DNA of 6,247 bases, taken from positions 1 through 6,247 of the forward strand of contig JAJFIM010000285.1 of the NCBI GenBank assembly GCA_021774995.1. The letters run 5' to 3'. The translations under genes were made by a program, and so were the position numbers. The notes below the pieces were generated by a model. The model saw only the letters and a list, made by a program, of their open reading frames with translations. It did not search any database and was not told the DNA's origin. Shown one piece after another: positions 1 to 6,247 of the stretch. Origin of the DNA: Alphaproteobacteria bacterium. Lineage in GTDB: Bacteria; Pseudomonadota; Alphaproteobacteria; SMXP01. Numbering within the stretch: position 1 is the first letter of the stretch; every line of letters starts with the position of its first letter.

Positions 1-2
1 AT

Positions 3-287
3 ATCTCCGTTTGGGCGCAAATTTTAGGGTTGGAATGGATCTGGGCGCTGGGGCAGACGGAAACCACGGGTCTGACTTACTTGCGCGTCCTGAAGCGGCG
101 ACGCGTCATTTATGATGGCCTTATACACTCAACGCGCGCGCGTAACGCCCCCGACGGCGCACTTCTTGTCAAGGGCCGGCATGTGTGCCGGGGAAGTTGG
201 CCGGTTTTTGACGAGAATGCCTTTCAAACTGAAGACGCATGGTTTGCCACTAAACTAAAGTTGGATGTAGAAAATGAAACGCTTTGA
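3..287 (+). CDS. Hypothetical protein, C-terminal part (5' end outside window)
   Basis: The frame is open from the left edge (first full codon at base 3) to TGA at 285-287, giving about 94 codons. An internal TTG at 30 could be read as a start, but the frame continues upstream without a stop, so this is more likely the tail of a longer gene. Codon use (many GC-ending codons such as cgc, gcc, ggc, gtc) resembles the downstream genes, and the other + frames carry stops here. The peptide has a Trp-rich beginning (WIWALG), a basic stretch (LKRRR) and an acidic end (LDVENETL). I see no signal peptide, membrane segment or catalytic motif and do not recognise the family. It ends 17 bases before the AhpD-like gene, so the two may be co-transcribed. 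A spurious open frame cannot be excluded. Confidence 0.45.
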   Translation: MSVWAQILGLEWIWALGQTETTGLTYLRVLKRRRVIYDGLIHSTRARNAPDGALLVKGRHVCRGSWPVFDENAFQTEDAWFATKLKLDVENETL

Positions 288-304
288 AAAGAGAGATTTG
301 ATAA

Positions 305-883
305 ATGAATGAAGATAAAAAGTTCCATGCGCTTGATATCAATTCTAAACCCCTTGATCAGTTGCCGGAGGATATGCGCGCCTATTTTAACAAATGTCAG
401 GAGATGCTGGGGTTTATCCCCAATGTGCTGTTGAGCTATGCGTTTGATGACGCCAAACTTCGCACCTTTATCGCTATGCATGATGACATCATGCTGGGGT
501 CTTCGGGCCTGACCAAGCTTGAGCGTGAAATGATTGCTGTTGTGGTTTCGAGCCACAATCATTGTTTTTATTGCCTGAGCGCCCATGGCGCCCTTGTGAG
601 AGTCAGATCGGGCGACCCGCTTTTGGGCGATCAACTGGTGATGAATTATCGCAGCGCGGAGATATCTGATAAACAACGCGCCATGCTCGATTTTTCATGG
701 GCGTTGACCGCGCGCCCGGCAGAAGTGGAAGAGCGAGAGCGCCAAGCATTGCGCGACGCCGGGTGGAGCGATCGCGACATCTGGGATATTGCGGCCATCG
801 CCGGATTTTTCAATATGTCCAATCGCATGGCGACGGCTGTGGATATGCGTCCCAATGATGCGTATGCCGCTATGGCGCGTTGA
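305..883 (+). CDS. Peroxidase-related protein, AhpD / carboxymuconolactone decarboxylase-like
   Basis: This 192-residue, probably cytoplasmic protein carries the AhpD active-site pattern E-x11-C-x2-C-x3-H: Glu75, Cys87, Cys90 and His94 (segment HCFYCLSAH). In AhpD the two cysteines form the redox pair and the Glu/His act as a proton relay for alkylhydroperoxidase activity. Length, the N-terminal LGFIPNVL stretch (residues 35-42) and the C-terminal AAIAGFFNMSNRMA helix (163-176) match the 'uncharacterized peroxidase-related enzyme' subgroup, which is longer than the minimal CMD domain. The ATG at 305 is preceded by a purine-rich GAGAG (291-295) at suitable spacing. The true substrate of this subgroup is generally not established; peroxide reduction or a thiol-disulfide role is inferred from the motif. 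It lies between an unidentified gene and a methyltransferase on the same strand. Confidence 0.9.
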   Translation: MNEDKKFHALDINSKPLDQLPEDMRAYFNKCQEMLGFIPNVLLSYAFDDAKLRTFIAMHDDIMLGSSGLTKLEREMIAVVVSSHNHCFYCLSAHGALVRVRSGDPLLGDQLVMNYRSAEISDKQRAMLDFSWALTARPAEVEERERQALRDAGWSDRDIWDIAAIAGFFNMSNRMATAVDMRPNDAYAAMAR

Positions 884-928
884 ATTCAACTTTTACCGAA
901 TCATGATAAGAGGGCAGGGACCTCGTTC

Positions 929-933
929 AAGGA
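929..933 (+). promoter_or_regulatory. Ribosome binding site AAGGA for the GTG start at 943
   Basis: AAGGA lies nine bases before the GTG at 943. A second GTG follows directly at 946, but its spacing (12) is less good, so 943 is preferred. No ATG in frame occurs until residue 21 (base 1003), which has no comparable site and would lose the conserved-looking N-terminus. Confidence 0.6.
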
Positions 934-942
934 ATCGATATT

Positions 943-1740
943 GTGGTGACATTAGCCGAACCGCCTATACCTGAAGACCGTTCCAAAGCATTGCCCCCCC
1001 TTATGCCGATCATGGAGGTGATCCGTCTGCGCGTGCGTTTGGGGCAGCCCGGCATTCTGTTTGCTGAACAAAAATTCGACCCAGAGGATCTTGAAACGCT
1101 TGCCGCCGATCCCGTGCTGACGCAATTGAGCGATTATGAGTTTTCTCAATACAGCATGGAGCCTACGGCGCTGGCGTTTTTGAAAGATATGTTCGAGGCT
1201 TTCAAACCGACAACCGTGATTGAACTAGGTTCCGGCATCAGTACGGCCATTTTGTCGCGTCACATGCGAGAGATCCATGAAGGCGACATTGAGCCGCGCT
1301 ATGTGACGGTAGACCAGTCGGCTGATTTTGCCTTGTTGACGCAAGGAATGCTTGAGCGCGTGGGAACGAGCGATATGGTTCAGATGATTGTCGCGGAAAC
1401 GCATCCCGTAGAGACGGAAGGGCGCAAGACGTCTTGGTACAATGTGAACGCGGAGAAGTTTGCCCAAGCCCTTGGCGGTCGTAAAGCCGATCTGGTGATT
1501 GTCGATGGGCCTACGGCGGGGGGCGCGCATGGCGTGGTCGGCTCGCGTTTTGCGGCGCTGCCGTTGCTGAAAGACTATCTAGCGCATGAAGCCTTGTTTT
1601 TTATGGATGACGCCTTTCGCGATCCGGAGTTGGAAATCGCCGCCGCCTGGGCGGGGTTGGACTATGCCCATGTCTTTGGCCACAAATCGGTGGGCAAGGG
1701 CGTGCTGGTCGGGTGTTATTTGGATGAAGCGGCAGGTTGA
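943..1740 (+). CDS. Class I SAM-dependent methyltransferase
   Basis: The 265-residue product has a Rossmann-type methyltransferase core. Motif I is VIELGSGISTAIL (residues 92-104) with the Glu94 and Gly96/Gly98 of the SAM-binding loop. The acidic residue ending strand beta-2 is Asp124 (YVTVDQS), which would contact the SAM ribose. The strand-4 motif is DLVIVDGP (183-190), and FFMDDA (219-224) follows. This arrangement resembles the O-methyltransferase-like 'Methyltransf_24' group. The N-terminal ~80 residues are a separate, mostly helical-looking segment. No signal peptide or membrane segment is seen. The substrate cannot be told from sequence. The gene starts at GTG, follows the AhpD-like gene by 59 bases with no convincing terminator between, and its last 25 bases overlap the 3' end of the convergent symporter gene. 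The methyltransferase fold is secure; small molecule versus protein as target is open. Confidence 0.85.
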   Translation: MVTLAEPPIPEDRSKALPPLMPIMEVIRLRVRLGQPGILFAEQKFDPEDLETLAADPVLTQLSDYEFSQYSMEPTALAFLKDMFEAFKPTTVIELGSGISTAILSRHMREIHEGDIEPRYVTVDQSADFALLTQGMLERVGTSDMVQMIVAETHPVETEGRKTSWYNVNAEKFAQALGGRKADLVIVDGPTAGGAHGVVGSRFAALPLLKDYLAHEALFFMDDAFRDPELEIAAAWAGLDYAHVFGHKSVGKGVLVGCYLDEAAG

Positions 1741-3146
1741 TTTTGCTTTTCCCGAAAGCCAAAGACGATCATCAGGGCCAAGACGAACGGCACGAACCGC
1801 TCAAAGATATCCGGTGGGTTTTGCGGGAAAAAGTGAAAATAAACGGTGAGAAAAAAACCGAGCAGCATGGCGCTGAGCACTGCGCCGGGCCGCGTCGGAT
1901 AGCGCAGCACGCGAATGATGATGATGGGGCCAAAGGCTGAGCCCAGAGTCGTCCAGGCAAAAGCCACGCGCGAGAACACGTCGGAGGGCAATGCAAGCGT
2001 GACCCACACCGCGCCAACGCATAAAAGAGTGATTGATATCCGGGAGATGAGGATGGGCGAGAGGCCGAATTTTCGCTCCAGGCCTAAGTCATGGGCAACC
2101 ACTGAAGCGGCGACGAGCAACTGACTGTCGGCGGTTGACATAATAGCGGAGAGGATGGCCGCGGTCACGATCCCCGCCAGAATGCCGGGAAACAACATAT
2201 TGGTGAGGCCAAAGAACACGCTTTCAGGATCAGCGACGTTTTTCAGCAATATATGGCCGCTGAGGCCCACGATGAACATCGACAAAAATACCAGCGTGAA
2301 CCAGCTCAGGGCAATGGTGCGCCCGCGCTTTAGCGCCTGCATATCGCGCAGGGCCATGAAGCGAATAAGAAGTTGCGGTTGGCCAATGGCGCCGATGGCC
2401 AAGCTGGCAAAGCCAAGAAAGAAGATTGAAAACCCCGAGATAGATTGATCCCCAAAGAAAGAAGAGCCCGATGGCGGCATGGCGGCCTCTAACCCCGCCA
2501 TAAGGCCGCCGAAACCGCCCACGGCGCTCAGCGCCGCGATGGGCAGAATAAGCGCGACTGCGGCCATCAACAGGCCCTGCAAGGTATCCGTAACGCTGAC
2601 GGCCCAGAAACCACCAATCAGCGTGTAGATCAAGATGATGCCCGCGCCGAGAAAAACGCTGTTTTGGAAGGAAATATTGAAACTGCTTGAAAAGGTCGTT
2701 CCCGATGCGTGAAATTGTCCGGCAACGTAAAATGTAAAGCCGACCACGACAAAGAGAGATGCTGCCAGGACAATGCCCGCGCGCATGGGGCCGGTGATGT
2801 TTCCCGCTAGAACGTCGGTGACGGTCAGCAGGCTTTTTTCTTTTGACTCCGCCATTAAGCGCGGCGCGAGCCAGGTCCAGGAAATATAGTGACCCGCGAG
2901 GATGCAGGGCACAAACCAGAAAGCGGAAAGACCCAGTTTGAACGTGATTCCCGAAAACCCGATCAATGTCCATGCGGAGGAGGAACTGGCGGCATAGGAG
3001 ATGGCGGCCACGGTCGGCCCGAGGCCTCTGCCACCCAAAAAGAAATCATCATTGTCTTTAGTGCGCCGCCCCGCCCAGATTCCTATGGCGATCAGCGCTA
3101 CCTGATAGGCGATCAACGTGAAAAGGACAGTAGTCTGTTTATCCAA
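1716..3146 (-). CDS. Sodium:solute symporter (SSS family), PutP-like
   Basis: This 476-residue inner-membrane protein looks like a sodium/proline symporter with about 12-13 hydrophobic segments. Family signatures are present in order: DDFFLGGRGLGP (33-44), IGGFWAVSVTDTLQGLLM (177-194), GQPQLLIRFMA (255-265) and ILSAIMSTADSQLL (331-344). The last contains Ser337/Thr338, which match the PutP Na2-site Ser340/Thr341. Arg40 and Ser57 of PutP are kept, but PutP Asp55 aligns with Ser55 (ASSSSAW, 53-59). The length is slightly under E. coli PutP (about 500), with a short tail and no fused kinase domain. The start is TTG: an in-frame stop lies a short way upstream, no ATG or GTG lies between, and AGAGG sits five bases before it. 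It lies 47 bases after the aminotransferase gene on the same strand, so co-transcription is likely. Proline is only the default guess; another amino or organic acid is quite possible. Confidence 0.9.
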   Translation of the reverse strand: MDKQTTVLFTLIAYQVALIAIGIWAGRRTKDNDDFFLGGRGLGPTVAAISYAASSSSAWTLIGFSGITFKLGLSAFWFVPCILAGHYISWTWLAPRLMAESKEKSLLTVTDVLAGNITGPMRAGIVLAASLFVVVGFTFYVAGQFHASGTTFSSSFNISFQNSVFLGAGIILIYTLIGGFWAVSVTDTLQGLLMAAVALILPIAALSAVGGFGGLMAGLEAAMPPSGSSFFGDQSISGFSIFFLGFASLAIGAIGQPQLLIRFMALRDMQALKRGRTIALSWFTLVFLSMFIVGLSGHILLKNVADPESVFFGLTNMLFPGILAGIVTAAILSAIMSTADSQLLVAASVVAHDLGLERKFGLSPILISRISITLLCVGAVWVTLALPSDVFSRVAFAWTTLGSAFGPIIIIRVLRYPTRPGAVLSAMLLGFFLTVYFHFFPQNPPDIFERFVPFVLALMIVFGFREKQNQPAASSK

Positions 3147-3151
3147 GGGAG

Positions 3152-3157
3152 CCTCTT
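3152..3157 (-). promoter_or_regulatory. Ribosome binding site AAGAGG deciding the TTG start of the symporter
   Basis: Read on the - strand, AAGAGG ends five bases before the TTG at 3146-3144. Together with the in-frame stop upstream and the first membrane segment starting only a few residues in, it supports the TTG rather than an internal ATG as the start. Confidence 0.6.
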
Positions 3158-3193
3158 CTTTGAGTTGACGAATTGATCACTCTTGTTTGTCGT

Positions 3194-4366
3194 TCAGTCC
3201 AGGGCCGCCTCGGCGGCGCTCAGAGCCATGCCAGTGCGGATGGGAGCCTGAAGTGAAGCCAGAGTGTTTTCCAGAGCGCCGAGACACGCCATGATGTTGG
3301 TCAGTCTGGCGCTGTGGCCCATCAGACCGATGCGCCAAACTTTACCCGCCAGTGCGCCCAAACCGGCGCCGATTTCAATATTGTAGGCTTGCAAGAGACG
3401 CTGGCGCACGCGCGCCTCATCAACGCCGTCGGGGATCATGACGGCGTTGAGTTGCGGCAGCCGGGATTGAGGGTCCACGAGAAGTTCCAGTCCCATGGCT
3501 TCCAGTCCCGCCACTAGCGCCTGATGCATGCGCTCATGCCGGGTCCAGGAAGCTTCCAGACCTTCTTCAAACAGCATGACAAGGGATTCGTGCAGGCCAT
3601 AGAGCGCATTGACCGGGGCTGTGTGATGATAGGTGCGCGCGCCGTCGCCTTCCCAATAGCCCATCAACAAATTGAGATCCAAAAACCAGCTCTGTACTTT
3701 CGTCTTGCGGATTTTGACGGTTTCCAAGGCGCGGTCGCTGAAGGTCACGGGCGACAGGCCGGGCGGGCAAGAAAGACATTTTTGCGTTCCCGCATAGACG
3801 GCGTCAGCTTGCCAGTCATCTACCTTTACAGGAATGCCGGCAATGCTGGTGACCGCATCAACGATCGAGAGGCAGTCATGCGCACGGGCTAATGCGCACA
3901 GATCTTTTGCATTATTTTCGACGCCGGTTGAGGTTTCCGCATGAACAAAAGCCAGAATTTTAGCTTGCGGCGTTGCCTTTAATACCTCCTCTACTTCTTT
4001 GCAATCAATAGGCTTTCCCCATTCAGCGGTGACCATGACGGGCGCGCCGCCGGCCCGCTCGACATTTTCCTTCATGCGGCCGCCAAAGGCGCCATTCTGG
4101 CACACCACCACCGTATCGCCCGGCTCCACCAGATTAACAAAGCACGCTTCCATCCCCGCTGAGCCGGGCGCCGAGATGGGAAAGGTCATCGCGTTGGTCG
4201 TCTGAAATACTGATCGAAGCCCCTCTTTTATTTCATCCATCATGATGACAAATTCAGGATCGAGATGCCCAATTGTGGGCCGCGCCAGAGCGGCGGTAAC
4301 CCGGGGATGAACGTCAGAGGGACCCGGCCCCATCAATGTGCGTTGAGGCGGTTCAAATCGTTTCAT
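3194..4366 (-). CDS. PLP-dependent class V aminotransferase, alanine/serine-glyoxylate type
   Basis: The 390-residue cytosolic enzyme is close in layout to human alanine-glyoxylate aminotransferase (AGXT). It shares LMGPGPS near the N-terminus (11-17), MDEIKEG (43-49), VEPGD (80-84), HAETSTGV (142-149), the PLP-N1 aspartate in SIVDAVTS (Asp170), the Schiff-base lysine in AGTQKCLSCPPG (Lys196), YHHT (246-249) and RIGLMG with substrate-carboxylate Arg345. Human Trp108, which stacks on PLP, is Phe94 here, so an aromatic ring is kept. The likely reaction is transfer of an amino group from alanine or serine to glyoxylate, making glycine. Ureidoglycine-glyoxylate aminotransferase (PucG) belongs to the same family and cannot be excluded, though no other purine-catabolism gene is seen here. 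ATG at 4366 has AAGGGT eight bases upstream. It is probably the first gene of an operon with the symporter and is divergent from the MFS-acyltransferase gene. Confidence 0.9.
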   Translation of the reverse strand: MKRFEPPQRTLMGPGPSDVHPRVTAALARPTIGHLDPEFVIMMDEIKEGLRSVFQTTNAMTFPISAPGSAGMEACFVNLVEPGDTVVVCQNGAFGGRMKENVERAGGAPVMVTAEWGKPIDCKEVEEVLKATPQAKILAFVHAETSTGVENNAKDLCALARAHDCLSIVDAVTSIAGIPVKVDDWQADAVYAGTQKCLSCPPGLSPVTFSDRALETVKIRKTKVQSWFLDLNLLMGYWEGDGARTYHHTAPVNALYGLHESLVMLFEEGLEASWTRHERMHQALVAGLEAMGLELLVDPQSRLPQLNAVMIPDGVDEARVRQRLLQAYNIEIGAGLGALAGKVWRIGLMGHSARLTNIMACLGALENTLASLQAPIRTGMALSAAEAALD

Positions 4367-4374
4367 GCGAGATT

Positions 4375-4380
4375 ACCCTT
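4375..4380 (-). promoter_or_regulatory. Ribosome binding site AAGGGT of the aminotransferase gene
   Basis: On the - strand AAGGGT is followed by eight bases and then the ATG at 4366-4364. It fits the start that gives the family-typical N-terminus with LMGPGPS about ten residues in. Confidence 0.5.
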
Positions 4381-4472
4381 ATTTGGCGGTTCAGTTTCCA
4401 GACATGAGCGTTTATTGGAGATTTTGATAGAATAGCGCGCAAGCCGCTTTTGTTGCTAAGCATTACGCTACG

Positions 4473-4493
4473 GAAAATCAAAGGTTGATTTTC
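4473..4493. promoter_or_regulatory. Perfect 9+3+9 inverted repeat, candidate operator
   Basis: GAAAATCAA (4473-4481), spacer AGG, then TTGATTTTC (4485-4493): the arms are perfect reverse complements. It sits 27 bases before the ATG of the MFS-acyltransferase gene and 106 bases before the aminotransferase start, inside the divergent intergenic region. The AT-rich arms and absence of a following T-run on either strand argue for a dimeric regulator's binding site rather than an intrinsic terminator, though an RNA hairpin is possible. The cognate regulator is not in the window. Confidence 0.5.
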
Positions 4494-4520
4494 TCCTCGG
4501 ACCCCCTAATTCTGCACCTC

Positions 4521-6247
4521 ATGAATGATCATCAATTTCATTTATTGAAAACCAAGCGTTTTCTACCGCTCTTTATTACCCAAACGCTGGGCGCGTTCAA
4601 TGACAATGCGTTCAAGAACGCATTGGTCATGCTGGTGACCTATCAGACGGCCATTCGGGCGGGCATGGATGGCAGACTTATTATCACGGCGGCGGCGGGC
4701 GTGTTCATCCTTCCTTTTTTTCTGTTTTCGGCTCTTGCGGGGCAATTAGCGGATAAATTTGAAAAAGCCATGCTGATCCGGCGCATCAAGCTCTTCGAGA
4801 TTGGGCTGATGGTCTTGGCCATCATTGGCTTCATGTTTCAAAATATCTATTGGCTGATGGCTGTGCTTTTTCTACTTGGCGCGCAATCGGCTTTGTTCGG
4901 TCCGCTCAAATACGGGATTCTGCCTCAGCATCTCCAAAAGGATGAGCTGGTGGGCGGCAATTCTCTGATCGAGGCCAGCACCTTCGTGGCGATATTGCTG
5001 GGAACGATCATTAGCGGATTGCTGGTGCTGAGCGAAAATGGAATTGTTCTGATTTCCACTCTGATCATGGGTTCCGCATTGGCGGGTTATATAGCCAGCC
5101 GTTCCATACCGCGCGCCGCCGCAGTGGACGGCGCGCTTAAGATAAACTCAAATTTTCTGGCTGAAACGCTGAGCATTATCCGACATGCGGCTGGCCAAAG
5201 GACGGTTTTCCTCTCCATTTTGGGGATCTCGTGGTTTTGGTTTGTTGGCGCTATTTATCTGGCTCAGTTTCCAACATATGTCCGGGATGTGTTCCGGGCT
5301 GACGAACAGGTCGTGACTCTGTTCCTCGCCGTGTTCTCACTTGGCATAGGGACGGGGTCTTTGTTGTGTTCGCGACTGCTCAAAGGGGAGGTTTCGGCGA
5401 AATACGTGCCTCTGGGCGCGCTGGGCATGACGCTCTTTGGGATCGATCTATATTTTGCAGGAGGATCGGGGGCCTTCATTGCCGAGGAAGAAGGCTCTCT
5501 CGCCAATGCCGCCGCCTTTTTGACTCACCTCGGCAATTGGCGCGTCCTTGTTGATCTGTTTGGCGTTGCTGTGTGTGGCGGCGTCTACATCGTTCCTTTG
5601 TATACGCTTATTCAGGTCCGGAGCGACCCGCGGCATTTGTCGCGCACAATCGCGAGTAACAACGTACTCAATGCGTTCTTTATGGTTGCGGCGGCTGTAC
5701 TGACCATGGTTCTGCTCAAACTTGAATGGACCATACCTCAGATTTATCTCGGCGTTGCGGCGGCTAACGGCGTTGCCGCCATTATTGTGTGCCGGCTCTT
5801 GCCCCAAGATGTGATTAAGGGACTGGCGCGGCGTTTGTTCCGGTTGCTCTACCGCGTCGACATTATCGGCATGGAAAATTACATCAGCGCCGATGAGCGC
5901 GCGGTCATCGTCATCAACCACACATCGTTTCTTGACGGCGCCCTGGTGGGCTCATTTTTGCCAGATACGCCCACTTTCGCAGTTAATACGGCGATCACAA
6001 AAAAATGGTGGGCGAGAATAGCGTTTCTGGCTTTTGACGTTCTGCCGCTTGACCCGACCAATCCCATGAGTGTGAAAAGCCTGGTGCGCGCGGTGCAGGA
6101 AGGACGCCGCTGTGTGATCTTTCCTGAAGGGCGCATCACGGTTACAGGCGCGTTGATGAAGGTGTATGAGGGGCCGGGGGCGATTGCGGATATCACAAAT
6201 GCATCGCTGGTTCCCATTCTCATTGAAGGGTCGCAATACACGCCCTA
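4521..6247 (+). CDS. MFS lysophospholipid transporter-acyltransferase fusion (LplT-Aas type), 3' end outside window
   Basis: The frame is open from ATG 4521 to the right edge (575 complete codons). Residues about 14-427 form an MFS-like module with roughly 12 hydrophobic segments and the LplT-like motifs GAFNDNAFKN (24-33), LFGPLKYGILP (125-135) and GGNSLIEAS (145-153). After a basic linker, a PlsC-type glycerolipid acyltransferase begins near residue 443. It has NHTSFLD with catalytic His467/Asp472, PLDPTNP (509-515) and FPEGRI (534-539), closely resembling E. coli Aas. In E. coli, LplT flips lysophospholipid across the inner membrane and Aas re-acylates it, in two adjacent genes; here both are in one chain. 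Many fused homologues add a C-terminal AMP-forming acyl-ACP/CoA ligase, which would lie outside the window. The final two bases are TA, so the next codon could be Tyr or a stop; a stop would cut into the acyltransferase domain. No in-frame ATG, GTG or TTG lies between the upstream stop (4485) and 4521, and no clear Shine-Dalgarno is seen. Confidence 0.9.
   Translation, partial: MNDHQFHLLKTKRFLPLFITQTLGAFNDNAFKNALVMLVTYQTAIRAGMDGRLIITAAAGVFILPFFLFSALAGQLADKFEKAMLIRRIKLFEIGLMVLAIIGFMFQNIYWLMAVLFLLGAQSALFGPLKYGILPQHLQKDELVGGNSLIEASTFVAILLGTIISGLLVLSENGIVLISTLIMGSALAGYIASRSIPRAAAVDGALKINSNFLAETLSIIRHAAGQRTVFLSILGISWFWFVGAIYLAQFPTYVRDVFRADEQVVTLFLAVFSLGIGTGSLLCSRLLKGEVSAKYVPLGALGMTLFGIDLYFAGGSGAFIAEEEGSLANAAAFLTHLGNWRVLVDLFGVAVCGGVYIVPLYTLIQVRSDPRHLSRTIASNNVLNAFFMVAAAVLTMVLLKLEWTIPQIYLGVAAANGVAAIIVCRLLPQDVIKGLARRLFRLLYRVDIIGMENYISADERAVIVINHTSFLDGALVGSFLPDTPTFAVNTAITKKWWARIAFLAFDVLPLDPTNPMSVKSLVRAVQEGRRCVIFPEGRITVTGALMKVYEGPGAIADITNASLVPILIEGSQYTP

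Noticed and set aside
224..676. 150-codon open frame on the - strand
   Set aside because: It is antisense to the AhpD-like gene, whose catalytic motif and length are convincing; no motif or ribosome binding site supports the antisense frame.
879..894. Palindrome GTTGAATTCAAC followed by TTTT, as a terminator after the AhpD-like gene
   Set aside because: As a hairpin it would have only four base pairs with a four-base loop and four T, too weak to call an intrinsic terminator; it also includes the stop codon.
994..1000. Run of seven C near the start of the methyltransferase gene, as a phase-variation tract
   Set aside because: Seven bases is short for slippage-based switching and the frame is intact; nothing else suggests a contingency gene.
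2230..2973. 247-codon open frame on the - strand
   Set aside because: It lies wholly inside the symporter gene in another frame; its product is rich in Arg/His/Gly with no domain logic, while the overlapping frame shows clear SSS motifs.
4428..4433. TAGAAT as a -10 box for the MFS-acyltransferase gene
   Set aside because: It matches the consensus at five of six bases, but no acceptable -35 element lies 16-18 bases upstream.
5448..5921. 157-codon open frame on the - strand
   Set aside because: It is antisense to the MFS-acyltransferase frame, which carries clear family motifs on both sides of this stretch.

Overview
The window looks like chromosomal DNA from a Gram-negative bacterium, most likely an alphaproteobacterium. 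This rests on gene content (a fused MFS-acyltransferase of the LplT-Aas type, a class V alanine/serine-glyoxylate aminotransferase, a PutP-like symporter), the modestly GC-rich codon use, and the mix of ATG, GTG and TTG starts. The taxonomic call is an inference; no rRNA or other strong marker is present. Genes are packed tightly, and no tRNA, rRNA, insertion sequence, CRISPR array or phage gene is visible.

Layout. (1) Bases 1-1740 on the + strand: the 3' end of an unidentified reading frame that enters from the left edge (ending at 287), an AhpD/carboxymuconolactone-decarboxylase-like peroxidase-related protein (305-883) and a class I SAM-dependent methyltransferase starting at GTG (943-1740). 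Spacing of 17 and 59 bases is compatible with one transcript. (2) Bases 1716-4366 on the - strand: a PLP-dependent class V aminotransferase (transcribed first) and, 47 bases downstream, a sodium:solute symporter of the PutP type starting at TTG. The symporter and methyltransferase genes converge and overlap by 25 bases. (3) Bases 4367-4520: a 154-base divergent intergenic region containing a perfect 9+3+9 inverted repeat. (4) Bases 4521-6247 on the + strand: a long open frame that runs off the right edge, encoding an MFS lysophospholipid-transporter-like domain followed by a PlsC-type acyltransferase domain; by family precedent an acyl-ACP/CoA ligase domain may follow outside the window.

How the genes may work together. 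The aminotransferase and symporter probably form an operon that imports an amino acid or related compound with sodium and transaminates it, with glyoxylate as the likely acceptor. The divergent MFS-acyltransferase fusion would re-import and re-acylate lysophospholipids at the inner membrane. The AhpD-like protein and methyltransferase may be co-transcribed, but their joint role is not evident. No clearly new multi-gene system is visible. The points most worth a second look are the palindrome in front of the fusion gene, that gene's missing Shine-Dalgarno sequence, and the Ser in place of the PutP sodium-site Asp55 in the symporter.
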